From Hysterium pulicare CBS 123377 (Eukaryota > Ascomycota > Dothideomycetes > Hysteriales > Hysteriaceae): a stretch of 64,000 nucleotides of DNA. Position 1 is the first letter of the stretch, and every line of letters begins with the position of its first letter. The notes under the pieces were generated by a model. That model was not told where the DNA came from and made no database searches. It saw nothing but the letters and a program-made list of their open reading frames with translations. This document shows, piece by piece, positions 1 through 11,531 of the stretch. The position numbers and the translations under genes are program-made. The stretch is from assembly GCA_000467715.1 (NCBI GenBank), contig AJFK01000184.1, forward strand, positions 62,001 through 126,000, in the 5' to 3' direction.

Positions 1-364
1 GTATAAGATCGGATATGTCAGGATGATGGTCATACTGTGGTTTGAGGCGAGTATTGATATGTTGGCAGATGGATATGACCTAGAAACAGAAAACCGCTAT
101 CAGCGGCGTTTGGAGAAATAGGAGGCTCAGAACCCCCGAGAAAGCGACTATGTTTGATATTGACAACTTGAAAATGGAAAGCCTTACTTTGTTCCTCACA
201 GCTACGCTCTCCGAGCCTAGCTTAAGAAGAAGAGGCGCTAAATATAGCTTGAGAAGATCTTCTAGTTTCTTGTCTGTGTCTGCAAGAGCAATGCGCATCT
301 CAACTTTGCCGACGAGTGAGAGTTCTCGGGCCTCCGCCGTATTAGAATTTGAGTTGGAGGTCAT
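1..364 (-). CDS. ecm29: Proteasome adaptor/scaffold Ecm29, N-terminal part (runs off left edge)
   Basis: The ATG lies at 364. Exon 1 is 364-188, an intron at 187-80 runs from GTAAGG to TTTCTAG, and exon 2 is 79-36. It is followed by a GTATGA donor at 35 that leads off the window. The spliced start reads EARELSLVGKVEMRIALAD, then KLYLAPLLLKLGSESVAVRN and KVISICQHINTRLKP. I recognise this as the conserved N-terminus of Ecm29, a HEAT-repeat protein of about 1800 residues that binds the proteasome and tethers the 20S core to the 19S particle. Only about 73 residues are present. The identification rests on that N-terminal block. The gene is divergent from the UBX-domain gene at 1188, with about 820 bp between the two start codons. 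Confidence 0.85.
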
Positions 365-1187
365 TTTGAACGTGCTTTATCGGGGGTGGACTTCCCCTTC
401 CTGAGAACGAGCGGGTGTATTAGGCAACCTGATGATAGGTTGGGGCACCTCTCCATGTATAAGGGCATGAGTGACAGGCAGATGTCGATGGCGTGGCTGA
501 TTATGAGCGCTGGCCGCCTTGAGGACCCAGGCAAAAGAAGATGCTGAGAAATGCGGAAATGCGCCAGGCACGGTCACAGCGGCACCTAAGTATTTAATGC
601 GGAACAGCCAGTTGCCACCTTCTGTGCTCTTCTAACCGCTCGTCGGAGGCCTCTCTGCACATTCACACCGGCCCGGGAAAACCTATGTATCACGAAACGC
701 ACGGTCCAGTCGGGTAGGGTTGTGACGCAAGTACTCTCTCGGCCCACTAACGCCATCGCAACTCTCTTTCCTCGGCCTTCTCGACATCTCTACACCTCCC
801 GTGTAGCCTGATCTCTGGACTTTGTTTCCCACCTTCACGTCCATCCTACCTAGCTACACTGTCCGTTTACACTACTTCGCCAAGTCACCTTGTCCTTCCA
901 GCAAACGCCGGTAGCTTGCTGCATTCACAGACGTCGTGCAACTTCGAATCGTAGATAAACAGTTGCACTTGCAGCTACTTTCACGCGTCCTATTCACCAG
1001 CCTATTCACTTCCACCTTTTTGCATCCAGCCCGCTCTCGGATCTCTTGGTCGATGCATCGATAATACCACCACTGAGTTTCTACCTCCGTCATCCAAGGA
1101 TTTTCCGCCACAAGCCAGATCCAACTTTTGCCCACTCACAACTCGACGCCCCTTTGATCGTCTTCGAAGGAACTGTCTTCTTCCAAC
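365..1187. promoter_or_regulatory. Divergent promoter region, ecm29 / UBX gene
   Basis: This gap separates two start codons on opposite strands. The right half (about 700-1180) is rich in pyrimidines on the + strand, as is common in fungal leaders, and probably holds the 5' UTR of the UBX gene. At 611-619 the minus strand reads GGTGGCAAC, an 8 of 9 match to the yeast proteasome-associated control element GGTGGCAAA. I see no credible coding sequence. Confidence 0.5.
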
Positions 1188-2851
1188 ATGGACGAGGCCA
1201 TCAGCAATTTCGTTGCGATAACTTCGTGCGAGCCGGACAGGGCTGCACAATATTTACGCCTGACGGACGGCAACTTAGAGCAGGCTGTTCAATTGTATTT
1301 TGATAGCCCAAATTTGGACGTTGGCTCCACTGGAGCACCACAGGCTCCATCCCATCCCCCACCTCATCCTTCCCATCCCTCGGTGAACACCGCTTCGAAT
1401 CCAATACCAATAGACTCGGATGACGACATGTCGGATTTCGATACTGGTCCAGATTTTCAAACGAGTACTCCACCAGTGGGCAACGCTTCCAGTGCGAGAC
1501 CAAGTCACCTGGAGGATGATGAGGCAATGGCTCGCCGTTTGCAGGAAGAGATGTATGGTGGACCAAACTCAGAAGGAGGAGTGCGAGCGCCCATGGCTCG
1601 GACGACCGAGACCTTGGTTGGGCCTGGGGCGAATTGGGGCCAAGATGACTCAGATATAGACGCTATGGTACGAGAGCAAATGGCCGCTCGACGACGACCA
1701 CCTGCTGGTAAGGAAGCCCGCTGAAGTATTGGCACCAATAGTCTAACACTTTATCTTTAGGACGACCAGGCATCTTCAATCAAAGAGCAATACCAACATC
1801 AGTCTGGGACCAAGATAATAGTGACCCTAGTGCACGTCGTCGCGATTTATCCATGGCAACAGCAGGTGCATCAGATTCTTCGCAGAAATCAAGCCTTCTA
1901 GCAGAGATGTATCGGCCTCCCTTTGAACTGATGACGCACATGCCATGGGACGAGGCACGGGAAGAAGGCAAGGAAAACGAGAAGTGGTTACTAGTCAATA
2001 TTCAAGATCCGGCTATTTTCGACTGTCAGGTTCTCAATCGAGATATTTGGAAGAATTCAGAAATCAAAGACACAGTGAAGGAACACTTCATCTTCCTGCA
2101 ATTCGCAAAGGATGATCCACGTGGAAACAAGTACGTCCAGTACTATTTCCATGCCCGAGACAGCCAGGCCGCCTACCCGCATATCGCAATCGTCGACCCA
2201 CGCACAGGAGAACAAGTCAAAGTCTGGTCTGGCCCTCCAGTACCGAAGCCTCTGGATTTCCTGATGCAACTCCATGAATTTTTAGACCGCTACAGTCTCA
2301 AGGCTAATGCTCGCAATCCTGTCGCAAATCGGAAGCCGGAACGAAAACAGGTTGATGTGAACCGGATGACGGAAGAAGAAATGCTGGAGATGGCACTGCA
2401 GGCCAGTCTGGAAAACAGTAAAGGACCGAAGGATGATGACCCGGATGCATTGACCAAGGAACCTGGAGTAGAAGGAAAGGGCAAAGGCAAACTTACCGAA
2501 GACGAAGCCACCGAAACCTCAGAAGCATCTGGGTCTGACACGAGCGGCTCATTGAACTCTCCATTTGCTCAGATTTCATCGTCTAATCCACACACTGAAC
2601 CGCCGAATGGACCCGGAACTACTCGCATTCAATTTAGATCTTCCGATGGAAAGCGACAAGTGCGGAGATTCAATGTCTCCGATCCTGTCCGGACCATATA
2701 CGAATGGCTCAAAGCGTCACCATGGGAAGGCAAAGAAGGTGCCGAATTCGAGCTTGTGTTCTTTGGTAAAAACCTCATCGACGCACTCGATTCCACAATT
2801 GAGGAGGCTGGTCTGAAGAATGGAAGCATAAACCTGGAGTTCATTGAATAG
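1188..2851 (+). CDS. ubx5: UBA-UAS-UIM-UBX protein, Cdc48/p97 adaptor (Ubx5/UBXN7-like)
   Basis: Two exons, 1188-1707 and 1761-2851, are joined across a 53-bp intron (GTAAGG to TTTAG). They give a 536-residue protein. An N-terminal UBA-like helical bundle (about 1-45, with TDGNLEQAVQLYF) should bind ubiquitin. A thioredoxin-like UAS domain follows at about 220-355 (WLLVNIQDPAIFDCQVLNRD). A ubiquitin-interacting motif lies at about 376-391 (TEEEMLEMALQASLEN). A C-terminal UBX domain (about 455-536) should bind the Cdc48 N-domain. This is the domain order of yeast Ubx5 and human UBXN7, which bring ubiquitinated substrates to Cdc48. The region between UIM and UBX is acidic and Ser/Thr-rich. The gene faces away from ecm29 and converges with the GNAT gene. 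Confidence 0.93.
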
Positions 2852-3222
2852 AATAAGGGGCCCCAGCAGCATATTTGAGGCGTTCAGGCAGATATCTCCG
2901 AAGCCGCGGGGTTAACATAGGTTCATTATGAGTATGGTTATGAAATAATTAGGTCTACGGATGTATGCCTTTTGATAGGATAGGGGTTTGGCACTCATGG
3001 TGAGGTCGTCAACATCTCAGTTTAGATTCCCTTAATGTTCCAATGACACCTCCCCGGGAGGAAGTCCACCGTTGATCGTACAGATATCACCAGATCTTAT
3101 CCAATCCACACATGATGAACTTTCACCAGCGAAAGTAATGTTGCTGCCGCATTGATTAGGCCTTAGCCCACAAAGTGTCCCTTCGTAGGTACCATCCAGA
3201 GAACCAAGTTTATCCCAAATCC
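2852..3222. other. Intergenic, convergent 3' regions
   Basis: These 371 bases between two convergent genes presumably contain both 3' UTRs. I see no ORF or repeat worth calling. Confidence 0.5.
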
Positions 3223-3950
3223 TCAGTCTGTTTTGCCTTTAGGTTTTCTTAACATTTCATACAGGACGTACGGCTTTCCATCCTGCTCTACACCGGGAAA
3301 CGTCAACTCTTCCACTACTTCAAACCCAAGCCTCTCGTACAAAGGTCGGCCAGCTGGTGTGGCTTCCAAGAAAATAGGCACGCCATCTCTCTCAGACTGC
3401 TCAATGCCCCAACTCATGAGCATCTTTCCTACTCCTTTGCCCTTATAAGCAGGGTCAACGTATAAGGAACCAAGGTCTGACTTCAATCAGCAACAGCCAC
3501 AGAGCGACCCTGAGTTAGATTGGACATACACCAGACATTATCATCACCCTTTAAGACCCTCTCCCTCCCCCCTTTGCGACTCTTCTGAACCATCTTCCAC
3601 ACCTCAGGCTCCATACAAGCCGGTTTCTCCTCCTTTTTCCGCTCCTCGCCCTCCGGCACCGGCTTCTCCATCCACTCCGCACCACCAGGCGCGAACCATC
3701 CCGAACCACCGACAAGTCTGCCCCCCGCACTCTCGTCCACAGCCTTGAAGAAATGAGGCGTGTCTGTTTTAAAGGAATCAAGCAACCGATTAATGCGATA
3801 TCTTCGCTCCTCGAGCGGATCATCTGGGTTGATCCTATTGCGAGGGAAGACGGCATTTCGGAGACCGTCGTTTTTGAAGGCGAGTTCGCCGATGTCTATT
3901 CCTTCTTCTATGTCTGCTATAGTAAAGGGGAGGATCTTGAAATTAGGCAT
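3223..3950 (-). CDS. GNAT-family N-acetyltransferase
   Basis: Two exons, 3950-3530 and 3476-3223, are separated by a 53-bp intron that starts GTATGT and ends GTCAG, with a GCTGAT branch-like site. The product is 224 residues. It begins MPNFKILPFTIADIEEGIDI, typical of fungal GNAT proteins that act on small molecules. The acetyl-CoA pyrophosphate loop appears after the splice as YLGSLYVDPAYKGKGVGKML, matching motif A (Q/R-x-x-G-x-G/A). A later LYERLGFEVV segment is the usual motif B. The intron falls just before the motif A strand, so an unspliced reading would stop there. The substrate cannot be predicted. Cytosolic location is inferred from the absence of a signal peptide or membrane segment. 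Confidence 0.85.
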
Positions 3951-4638
3951 TTTGGGACGAGGGATGAAAAGAATAACAGTCCAAAGTAGTTACGGGGCGT
4001 CGATAAACCTAAAATAATAATGATGATATGGCGATAGCTGAAACCGAGGATTGAACCTAATATATAATCACGAGCTAATAAAGACAGAAGCTTACGCCAG
4101 CTCCGTAAATCACGGTATTCATCCACGTTGTGTGTTCGTATGCTAATGCCTCATATACCTGGTGCCTGGAGAACGCTGATGAACTACTTCCAATCACATC
4201 GGGTTCTGTTCCTACACTTATGCACGCTCCCGCGTCATGCTATAACAGAAGCATACCTAGGTTACGAATAAAAGGGCGTTCGACTCAAAGGGCTCTACGC
4301 TTACATAGGACGGAGAACGAAGCATTGGACCCCGCGAGAGACGATCGTTCCGATTGCGGCATGCTGAACGCCGTGGCTGATTAAACGAACTCCCTCCTTT
4401 AGGAATTGCCGGGTTATCATTTCGCTACTAAGGTCTTTCAAATGGGATTGATTGGTGTTGATGGTGGGATGTAGATTCACCTGCCCGAAGTAGAATAGTT
4501 AACCGCATGAGTCATCATTGGAGTTCGAATTCAAATCCATATCCGAGTCCTTGGAAATCGCATCTATCACCACATTTGTGATTCTAGCTTTTTGCTCAAT
4601 AATACATTTTTGGGAAGAACGGTAAATCTTACTACAGT
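3951..4638. other. Intergenic, no gene seen
   Basis: This 688-bp stretch lies between the start of the GNAT gene and the end of the F-box gene. It should hold the GNAT promoter. The short ORFs here have no recognisable family features. Confidence 0.4.
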
Positions 4639-6176
4639 CTACCTTCGCATCATCTCCGGTCGAAACTTATCATATATTAACACCATATCCAACTTTTCCA
4701 TTGCTACCCTAACCTGTTCCATCCAATCCCAAGGTGACTTTTCCAGATCCTTAAGGTGATATCGAACATCCCAGGGATCAAAGATAATGCGAATCTCGCG
4801 AAGAGCAAGCCTCCTCTCGTGGGCAAGTTGCGCGACGTTTTGCAACCACTCTGCCTCAGCAGATCCGAAATCTAGGCATGAAGTGCATGGACCCGTCTGT
4901 TCGTCGTAATATGAGAAATCCCATGTCAGACTTCTAAGCCGTGGTGCAGCAAGGACGCAGTCGCATAGAGCATCGGGCATCCATTTAACAGACATTGTCC
5001 TAGAGAAAAGGCGGACGGATTCAAGACTTGTGAAGTCCGAAAGGGTGAGGGGTCCCATTTCCGAAACATTGCCGATGCAGAGTGATCTCAGTGAATCTCT
5101 ATGCCGATAGAGGATAGATCGAAAGTCATGAAGGTATCCGGAGCTGGGATACCAAAATATTTCGAAGATGGAAAAGTGTTCGAGTTTGCAAGGCCATTTC
5201 AGAAATTCAACGAGTCCCAAGGGAGTTTCGTCGCAGGCGTAGATGTCCAGGGTGGTGATGGTACTTGTGCCTTCTAGATGCTGCGTGGATCAGAATGATA
5301 TGCCATTGTGCTGGAAACGACAGGGGTCTTTACCTTTGGAAGAATGAAGGGACTGTGGTTGAATAGTCTTGAATTCCCGGAGATCCTGAGGGTTTTGAGG
5401 TGTTGTAGATTGCTTAGCGTTGTACAGAGCGGGTATAAAGGCAGACTCGGACCAATCCCGAATCCCTCACACCTACTTGAGAAGTAAATATCCTCAATTC
5501 TACTCATGCATTGCAGTATAGGCCGTAAAATAGCCCATACGTTCTGGTCGTTCTCGCTGAAATCACCATTTCCCACTATGTTGTCGAATAGACCCCCAAT
5601 ATGCAAAGAGTTGACATTTACAAACCGGCAAAGTATCTGGATGGCAGGGTCAAAGTCCTTTTGCCAACTACCAGGACCATAGATCAATAGCTCTTTGCAG
5701 TGCCGTGCGAGAGACTGGTTCGCTTGCAGAGTACGAAAAAGCTTCCTATCCGGTCCAACAAGTTGGGCATCGCTAGGAAACTCGTGAATCGTGATTGAGG
5801 AGAACAGAAGCGGCTGAACAAGACGGTAAAAACATTTGCACACAAGACACAAAGACAAAGCTATCTTGTACTTCTTTCCGCGAGAGAATACATGTAATTT
5901 CTGGCGTTCAGCGCGAACGGCTATCGTGAGGATCTGGTCCACGAGCTCTTCAGGTAGGTGGAGAATCGGAAAAGGTGGCCGTAGAGCAAGAACTACTTCG
6001 AGCTCGGAGAGCTGGGGAAATGGCAGATGGCTAAATAGTTCAGGGTCTGCTCTATAGCCAAAGATTGGTCTTGGCTCTTTCTTCACGAACTTCACGAGAG
6101 TGAGTTCGTTGTCCGCTGTGGTGCCGAGCCGGAGTTGTCGGAATCGCTTTCTTCCTTTCTTTTTGTTCAACGGCAT
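4639..6176 (-). CDS. F-box domain protein (SCF substrate-receptor candidate)
   Basis: Exons 6176-5334 and 5280-4639 join in phase 0 across a 53-bp intron (GTAAAG to ACGCAG) and give 494 residues. The N-terminus is lysine/arginine-rich (PLNKKKGRKRFRQLR). At about residues 70-130 there is an F-box with LHLPEELVDQILTIAV, then SLCLVCKCFYRLVQPLLF, the arrangement seen in many ascomycete F-box proteins. The remainder has scattered LRR-like hydrophobic blocks (SLHIGGLF, LKTLRISGNSRL, SLRSLCIGNVSEMGPLTLSD), suggesting a leucine-rich substrate-binding region. By family, it would bind Skp1 and present targets to an SCF ubiquitin ligase. It is distinct from the LPRELRD cluster at 47-55 kb. Its target is unknown. 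Confidence 0.8.
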
Positions 6177-6519
6177 TTTTCAAATGAATCGAATACTAGG
6201 CAATAGGAAGATAAAATTTAACAATCTTATATATTTCACGGGTTCGGCTTGTGCAAAGATGTCCACAACAATTCCGAGCGGAGGGGAAGCCGGTTTCGCT
6301 AGCGACTGTACCACATTGCTTTACGACACATAAACAATGGATCGTCAGCGATCGCTCCAACCTCACAATCACTTCCAGCTATGAAAGTTACATGACTCAG
6401 CGAAGAATCTTCGGGCTTCCAAACCGAAAAAGGAAGAGCTGCCCTTCCTTTGAATGATCTGATACAGAGGTGCAAGAAGGGTCTCACAAAGGACTCAGTT
6501 GCCGTCAGAAGCAGCCCAA
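6177..6519. other. Intergenic, promoter of the F-box gene
   Basis: This is a 343-bp gap between the divergent F-box gene and the RapZ-like relic. I see no coding or repeat feature. Confidence 0.4.
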
Positions 6520-7130
6520 ATGGCCACCCATATGAAATCTGTACATGCAGAATCTCAGCCGCTGCTTGTTCTCTATTCACATGGTCGAAACCCACCACTC
6601 AATCCGCCTCCAGACTTGAAGTATGATATTAGAAGTATACCAAATCCCCCCAAGAGTCTTCGAGACGTGAGCGATGGACGATCTAAACACCTAGGGAACA
6701 CCTATTGGCAGAGCCCAAATTCATTCAGAAGTTAGGACTGGTCGAGAGCGAGGTCCGGGAAGCTATGGAAGATAAGATCAAAGCCTATGTGAACAGGAAA
6801 GATATCCATCCCAATAGTTAACTCGTCCAGTTATCTGATAGTGTTGAGAAAGACTTTACTCAAGATGATACGTCTCCAAAAAAAAATAGTGAAGAAGACG
6901 AAGACATCGAGTCATTCAACGTAACTCTCCACGTTGGGTGCAACTGCGCTCTAGGACACCACCGCTCCGTCGCCTTTATCGAAGAACTCGCACGACGAAG
7001 TTGGCCAAGAGAGTGGCGCGTTGAGGTCATTCACAGAGATCTCGACAAGAAACGATCTGCAGGGACGAGAGCTAAGCAAAAGGGTAAATGGAGGGAGGAC
7101 AGGAGACAGAATGATAGCTACGATGATTGA
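6520..7130 (+). pseudogene. RapZ C-terminal-domain-like protein, apparently broken
   Basis: From ATG 6520 the reading gives PLLVLYSHGRNPPLNPPPDL, then KYDIRSIPNPPKSLRDVSDG and RSKHL. This is the signature of fungal proteins related to the C-terminal domain of bacterial RapZ (YvcJ family). The same homology then continues in another frame from about 6712 (AEPKFIQKLGLVESEVREAM), meets a TAA near 6820, and resumes in that frame with VTLHVGCNCALGHHRSVAFI, EELARRSWPREWRVEVIHRD and a basic tail that ends at TGA 7130. Both conserved blocks, including the GHHRSVAFxEEL motif, are intact. The gene therefore has one apparent frame change near 6700 and one in-frame stop. I found no canonical intron that would remove either one without cutting conserved sequence. 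A sequencing error is possible. The function of the fungal proteins is not established. Confidence 0.65.
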
Positions 7131-9284
7131 GCGCCCGTCCGCCACAATCAACGTCAGTATGCAGAGTCTTTCTTCGAAGAAGACGCCTGGGTCCCTACCA
7201 GTTGCATAATCCTTTTTATGCTCGAGGAGGATCGAGACCTCCAGAATTACAGCCTTCTTACTACTATGCCACTCTCTGGCTCATTCAGTGAGAGGTTTCG
7301 GCATCGGGTAGTTGCCTGAAAGAGATGAATCGATATATCATATCCGCTCCACCTCTTTAGTCTTCTGCGAGGTTCCTAAGTCCTTTTCTTAGCATTGTTC
7401 CATCTTAAGCAACAAAAAGGACCGTGGAACCACCGCAGAAAATACCCGACCGTTATTCTACCCCACATCTAAACTCTCTTTGAAGCATGAGGCGTGCTAG
7501 GCAACGAACCTTCAAGGTACAACCTCGAACTTCTACAATTAGATGTCACATTTGGGAGGATCCTTTGTTCCTGCTTCCTCCATGAAACCACATGCACACC
7601 ATCACACAGCGGTGTGAGAAACCAAAATGTCACCTGCAGGAACAATCAATCTATCACTTCTCCATCTAGATCGCTATCTCCTCAATCATGATTCAAGTAC
7701 CTAGATAGTCGAGAGAGAAGAGTTACAGTATATATACACAGCATGGCCACTAATGCCGCACCTATCTCGACCTCCCTGCTTAAGGTACGGAGGACTGGGT
7801 ACCTACCTAGATACCTTGCCAAAGAAAGCTACTGCTTCCGATAATCAAAAACGGACCCTACCTTATTGGCTCACAAACCCTCTCGACCCTTTCCAATCCA
7901 ATCCATCCCGCATCCATGTGACAATGCAGGAAAAATGACAACAATCACTCCGGACCAGCCCATGCACGTGTCCACGCCGCCCCACTCAATCCAATAAACC
8001 GAAAGTTATTGACCCCAAATCAGTCCCAAAAGAGCTCCCATTCGTCCCATGCACGTGATAACACCCCGCCACCAACACCAAAGCATGCATACGAATTCCC
8101 CCTTCCGATGCCCCAAATGTGCCCAAAAGTCCCTGGAACAAGCACACCGCATGGCTAATTAACACCTTCTAGCCACCAACACACCCTCCAATCCATCCCA
8201 AATCCCTCTAAGCCTCACCCCAAGCGCCCACAAAATGCCTGCTCTGAGTATGGAGAATAGTGGGTCAAAAGAAGGAAGAGAGATGGTTCCGCCACCACCC
8301 CAGACCATCCCCTGCTCGAAACCCGGGCGCTTAACCACAGAACTGGGACTCCCCTGGTCCCACGCAAATCCACCCCGGCTGAGGGGCCTGATTGGCTGCA
8401 CCAGAGAAATGGAAATGCGGGAGAGGGGCGATAGGTTACGGTATGCTGGGCCCTTTGACCGGATTCCATGCGCTGCTTTAAGAGAGAAGCTTTTTTATTG
8501 TGTGAAGGGGGTTGGCGTCATTATTGAGTAGCATGTGCCAGGCAAAAGTTGAGTTGGGATGTCGAGGCGAGTGAAGTATTGAGTGGTTTGATTGTTAGAT
8601 AGCTAGACTATCTCTGCTTCTCTGATAGATGAGGCAGTAAGGAGTAAATGGAGGCATTGGACATTCCCTTATCCAATAATAAAAGCAAAGGATATTTCCC
8701 AATCCTATCCTAGATCCCATCCGACGCCATAGATAAATGAGCAAGAGCGACCCTGGAAGAAAGCGCCGGGCACACCTGACAAAGCGTAGGTATCCGCACA
8801 AGAAGCAAGTAAAATGATCCCGAAAGAGTTTCCCAGCAAGAGTTTTCCGCACCGTAATAGCCAGAGTAGCTTTGAGACATGATAGACATGAGACATGGCC
8901 TCATAATCTTTTCTCTAAGAACAACAGAACAGAATAAAGGAAATAAGATGGTGTAATGTGAAGGTGGCCGAAAGCCTCCCAATGAGGAATGAAAACGCCG
9001 GAGATATGGTTTGGCTGCGGTAGAGAGCGGTGCTCCCAGGTCGCCAGGACCCGAGGGTATTGCGAGCGGTCGGGTGACATTGATATTATGCGGGTAGGCG
9101 GTTGTGGAAAGAAGATAGGTAGAAGTTGGAAGCGGCAAAAGAGGCACAGGACGGTCCTGCGCAATTGGTATGCGCCTCATGCAAGGAATCGTGATGTAGA
9201 TCTGCGGCGACGCAAGAAACAATCTGGTAGCCGCCGTGGTTCTCGGCGGTTACTCGATCTATTCTTGCTAGACGCCCTACTGAA
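7131..9284. other. Long intergenic stretch
   Basis: About 2.15 kb without a gene I can support. The right end (about 8600-9284) is probably the 3' UTR of the minus-strand gene that follows. Two identical CCCATGCACGTG motifs lie at 7959-7970 and 8046-8057. Open frames on both strands between 8159 and 9222 are Pro/Ser-rich and have no family resemblance. Confidence 0.4.
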
Positions 9285-10109
9285 TTATTCGATCTTCCTC
9301 CTCTTTCCCTTAGGCGCCGGATCCAAAGGTGGAAACGCAGGCGCCGTAGCATCGACTGGGGTTCTGGTATACGTCACTGTCCTTGTGACAACCTCTCTCA
9401 CGCTCACTCGTCGCGTTCTGGTGCTCTTCTTCTCGAGATCCCATGACTTCGGAGAGACACCAGCTGAGTATGGCGATTGTACTGAGTGTGCGCTTAGTGG
9501 GGAACGCACAGAAGCTGGAGAGAATGGTGATTGCGGAATGTAGAGGCGAGGTGTTCGAGCGGACATTGGTCTGGTGAAGGGCGAAGGAGGAGGGATCGTG
9601 ATGCCCATTTCGGATTTTACGGGCGCTGGAGAAGATGTAGATTTTGGTGGGGATTTGGGCTGGTCGCAATTGCAGCAACTGCTCGCTCTCGAGGAAGCGG
9701 GAGAGGCGGGGGAAGCTTTGTCGGCGGGCATCGGTCCAGACGTCGAGGTGTAAGAGTTACTCGATGCTGCGGAGGTGACAGAGGAGATTGAAGTGGTCGA
9801 GGTTGGTCGGTTGTCTCCGAAGACAAACTTTGTACTTGTTCCAGTAGCCATTGGGCTCATCAGAACTGGAGACAGTGTCTTGAGGAAGTCGAGGTACGCC
9901 GTTGGAGGGGAGATGGGAGTCTGCACCGGTTGCTGGCCTTCTTCGCGTTTGATGTAGGTGGGCGTAGAGACCATCGGGCTGCGCAGTTCGGACGGGTACG
10001 TGGCAGACATTGGTGTTTTGAGCGCAGACAGCGCAGGCTTCGTCGAGGTTGTTGCCATGGTGGGAGATGTATACCGTGCTTCAAACGAATGACTCGGAAT
10101 CCTGTCCAA
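9285..10109 (-). CDS. Ser/Thr/Pro-rich conserved fungal protein of unknown function
   Basis: This is a single-exon frame of 274 residues starting at 10109. The composition is dominated by Ser, Thr and Pro (blocks such as SSNSYTSTSGPMP and SPASSRASS), implying disorder. Two segments look like conserved cores: TAYLDFLKTLSPVLMSP near residues 70-87, and RTRRVSVREVVTRTVTYTR near 235-253. The C-terminus is basic (PKGKRRKIE) and could be a nuclear localisation signal, which is inference. An alternative start is the Met at residue 18. I do not recognise a named family. The lack of stops, the short hydrophobic core and the basic end support a real gene. Antisense open frames over it are shadows created by its GC-rich composition. 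Confidence 0.6.
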   Translation of the reverse strand: MDRIPSHSFEARYTSPTMATTSTKPALSALKTPMSATYPSELRSPMVSTPTYIKREEGQQPVQTPISPPTAYLDFLKTLSPVLMSPMATGTSTKFVFGDNRPTSTTSISSVTSAASSNSYTSTSGPMPADKASPASPASSRASSCCNCDQPKSPPKSTSSPAPVKSEMGITIPPPSPFTRPMSARTPRLYIPQSPFSPASVRSPLSAHSVQSPYSAGVSPKSWDLEKKSTRTRRVSVREVVTRTVTYTRTPVDATAPAFPPLDPAPKGKRRKIE

Positions 10110-11531
10110 CGAAGGTGGGCTGAATGTGCGGTGCCTACGAGCCGTGGGAGAGAGCCGCGACGTGGTGAGAGAGAAGAGAGAGAGGTAGGCTCTAGGTACC
10201 TTTTGTTTGGCGGTGGATTGTTGTTATTTGGGCTTTTGGTAGGCGGTCGCTGGTTGGGTGGTGGGCGGTGGGTGCTATTTTTACAGCGGGCGCGTAAAGA
10301 GGCCGTAGGGTGGCCCTCGGTGGTGGGTGCTGCACTCTGCAAAGGTCAAACGCTGCCACCCGTTTCGCCCTTAGGACAGCGACAAGGTGATGCAAAACAG
10401 CCGCCCTGCCAACCAGGAGAGGCTTGGTGCGTCTTCGGCTGTCGACCCCTCTCGTCGCGCCGTGGGCGGTGGTTGGTCAGGCCTCAGCTTCAGCACCACG
10501 GCCAGTTGGTTGGCCGCTAAGCAGCCTGAGATGAAAGAGAGTGTGATTTGTTTGCGGCCCTTGCAGCTGCACTCAAGAACACCCTCGAAACAGCCCGCTG
10601 ATTGGTCGCTGTGGTTTCCGGAAGCTCGTGAGGATGGAAGTCAGCGCGGAAGGCTGCGACTGCAAATACGAGCCAAGGACAACCCGTTGGTGGATCAAAC
10701 TGGGGGAGACCAACGTGGCTAGACGTGAGATTGTCTATCCCAAACAGCAACGCCAGGCAATGGCCAATGCCCGTGTTAGAAGGCCTTCAGCTGAGACTGC
10801 TGAGTCGTTTGCGTGAGACGGGAAGGACGTGGCAGGACGGGCTGCCCGAGATCTAAAAACGAACGCGTGATGAACGATTGCAAACTGGGTGTCGTGATGG
10901 GAAGGGCAGTTTATCTGGCCGTACTGGCACGGGCCGAGACTTTATGCTGTCTTGGAGCTTAATGCAGCCGCTGTGTATTCTAGCTGCTTAATCCTACTGC
11001 GCGCGCTTCCATCTCAAGACCGACTTGAGGTAGCTCGACCTTCAAAAGACCGCCTGTTGGAAGGCTGCTCTCTCCATCTGTGGTTCGTTCTCTGGGCGCG
11101 CGCCTCAACACACCAGCGCTTGGACCTTGCCCGTCGAGGCTGTGGCAGGATGGCTGTTTAAACAGTCTTCACTGGTCGAAACCAGACTGACGAATGCTTC
11201 GACCAAACTTCACTATACCAGCGCTTATGCCCACAAGCTTCCTATCCAGTGCAAGACCGAAAAGCCTCACCCGGATGAGGCGTATTGATGGTCCTCTGGT
11301 GTCTTAACTTTATTCGTTAATGCTGATATTGTCGTACCGCAGAGCATGAAAACCGCCAATTGACACGCATGTCTGCATGCCATCTGAAGCCACGCGGACA
11401 TTTCGTAAACAGACGAGAACGGAAAGAGCACGACATGCAGCCCATCACAGAAATGGAAATCCAAGAAACGTGAATCTCGTTCCATAAAGCAAAGGAAAAC
11501 ATGAAACGAGAATGCATAGACGCTCTTGAAC
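10110..11531. other. Intergenic, upstream of the Ser/Thr/Pro-rich gene
   Basis: This 1.4-kb stretch lies between the 5' end of that gene and the 3' end of the MoCo sulfurase. It is GC-rich at 10100-10800. Several short open frames occur, but none shows a domain or splice-supported extension. Confidence 0.4.

Noticed and set aside
8710-9222. 170-codon minus-strand frame downstream of the Ser/Thr/Pro-rich gene
   Set aside because: Position fits a 3' UTR. The frame is compositionally mixed and has no homologue that I recognise.
8989-10520. Several Arg-rich + strand frames
   Set aside because: They are antisense to, or upstream of, the Ser/Thr/Pro-rich gene. Arg-rich composition is expected opposite Ser/Pro codons.
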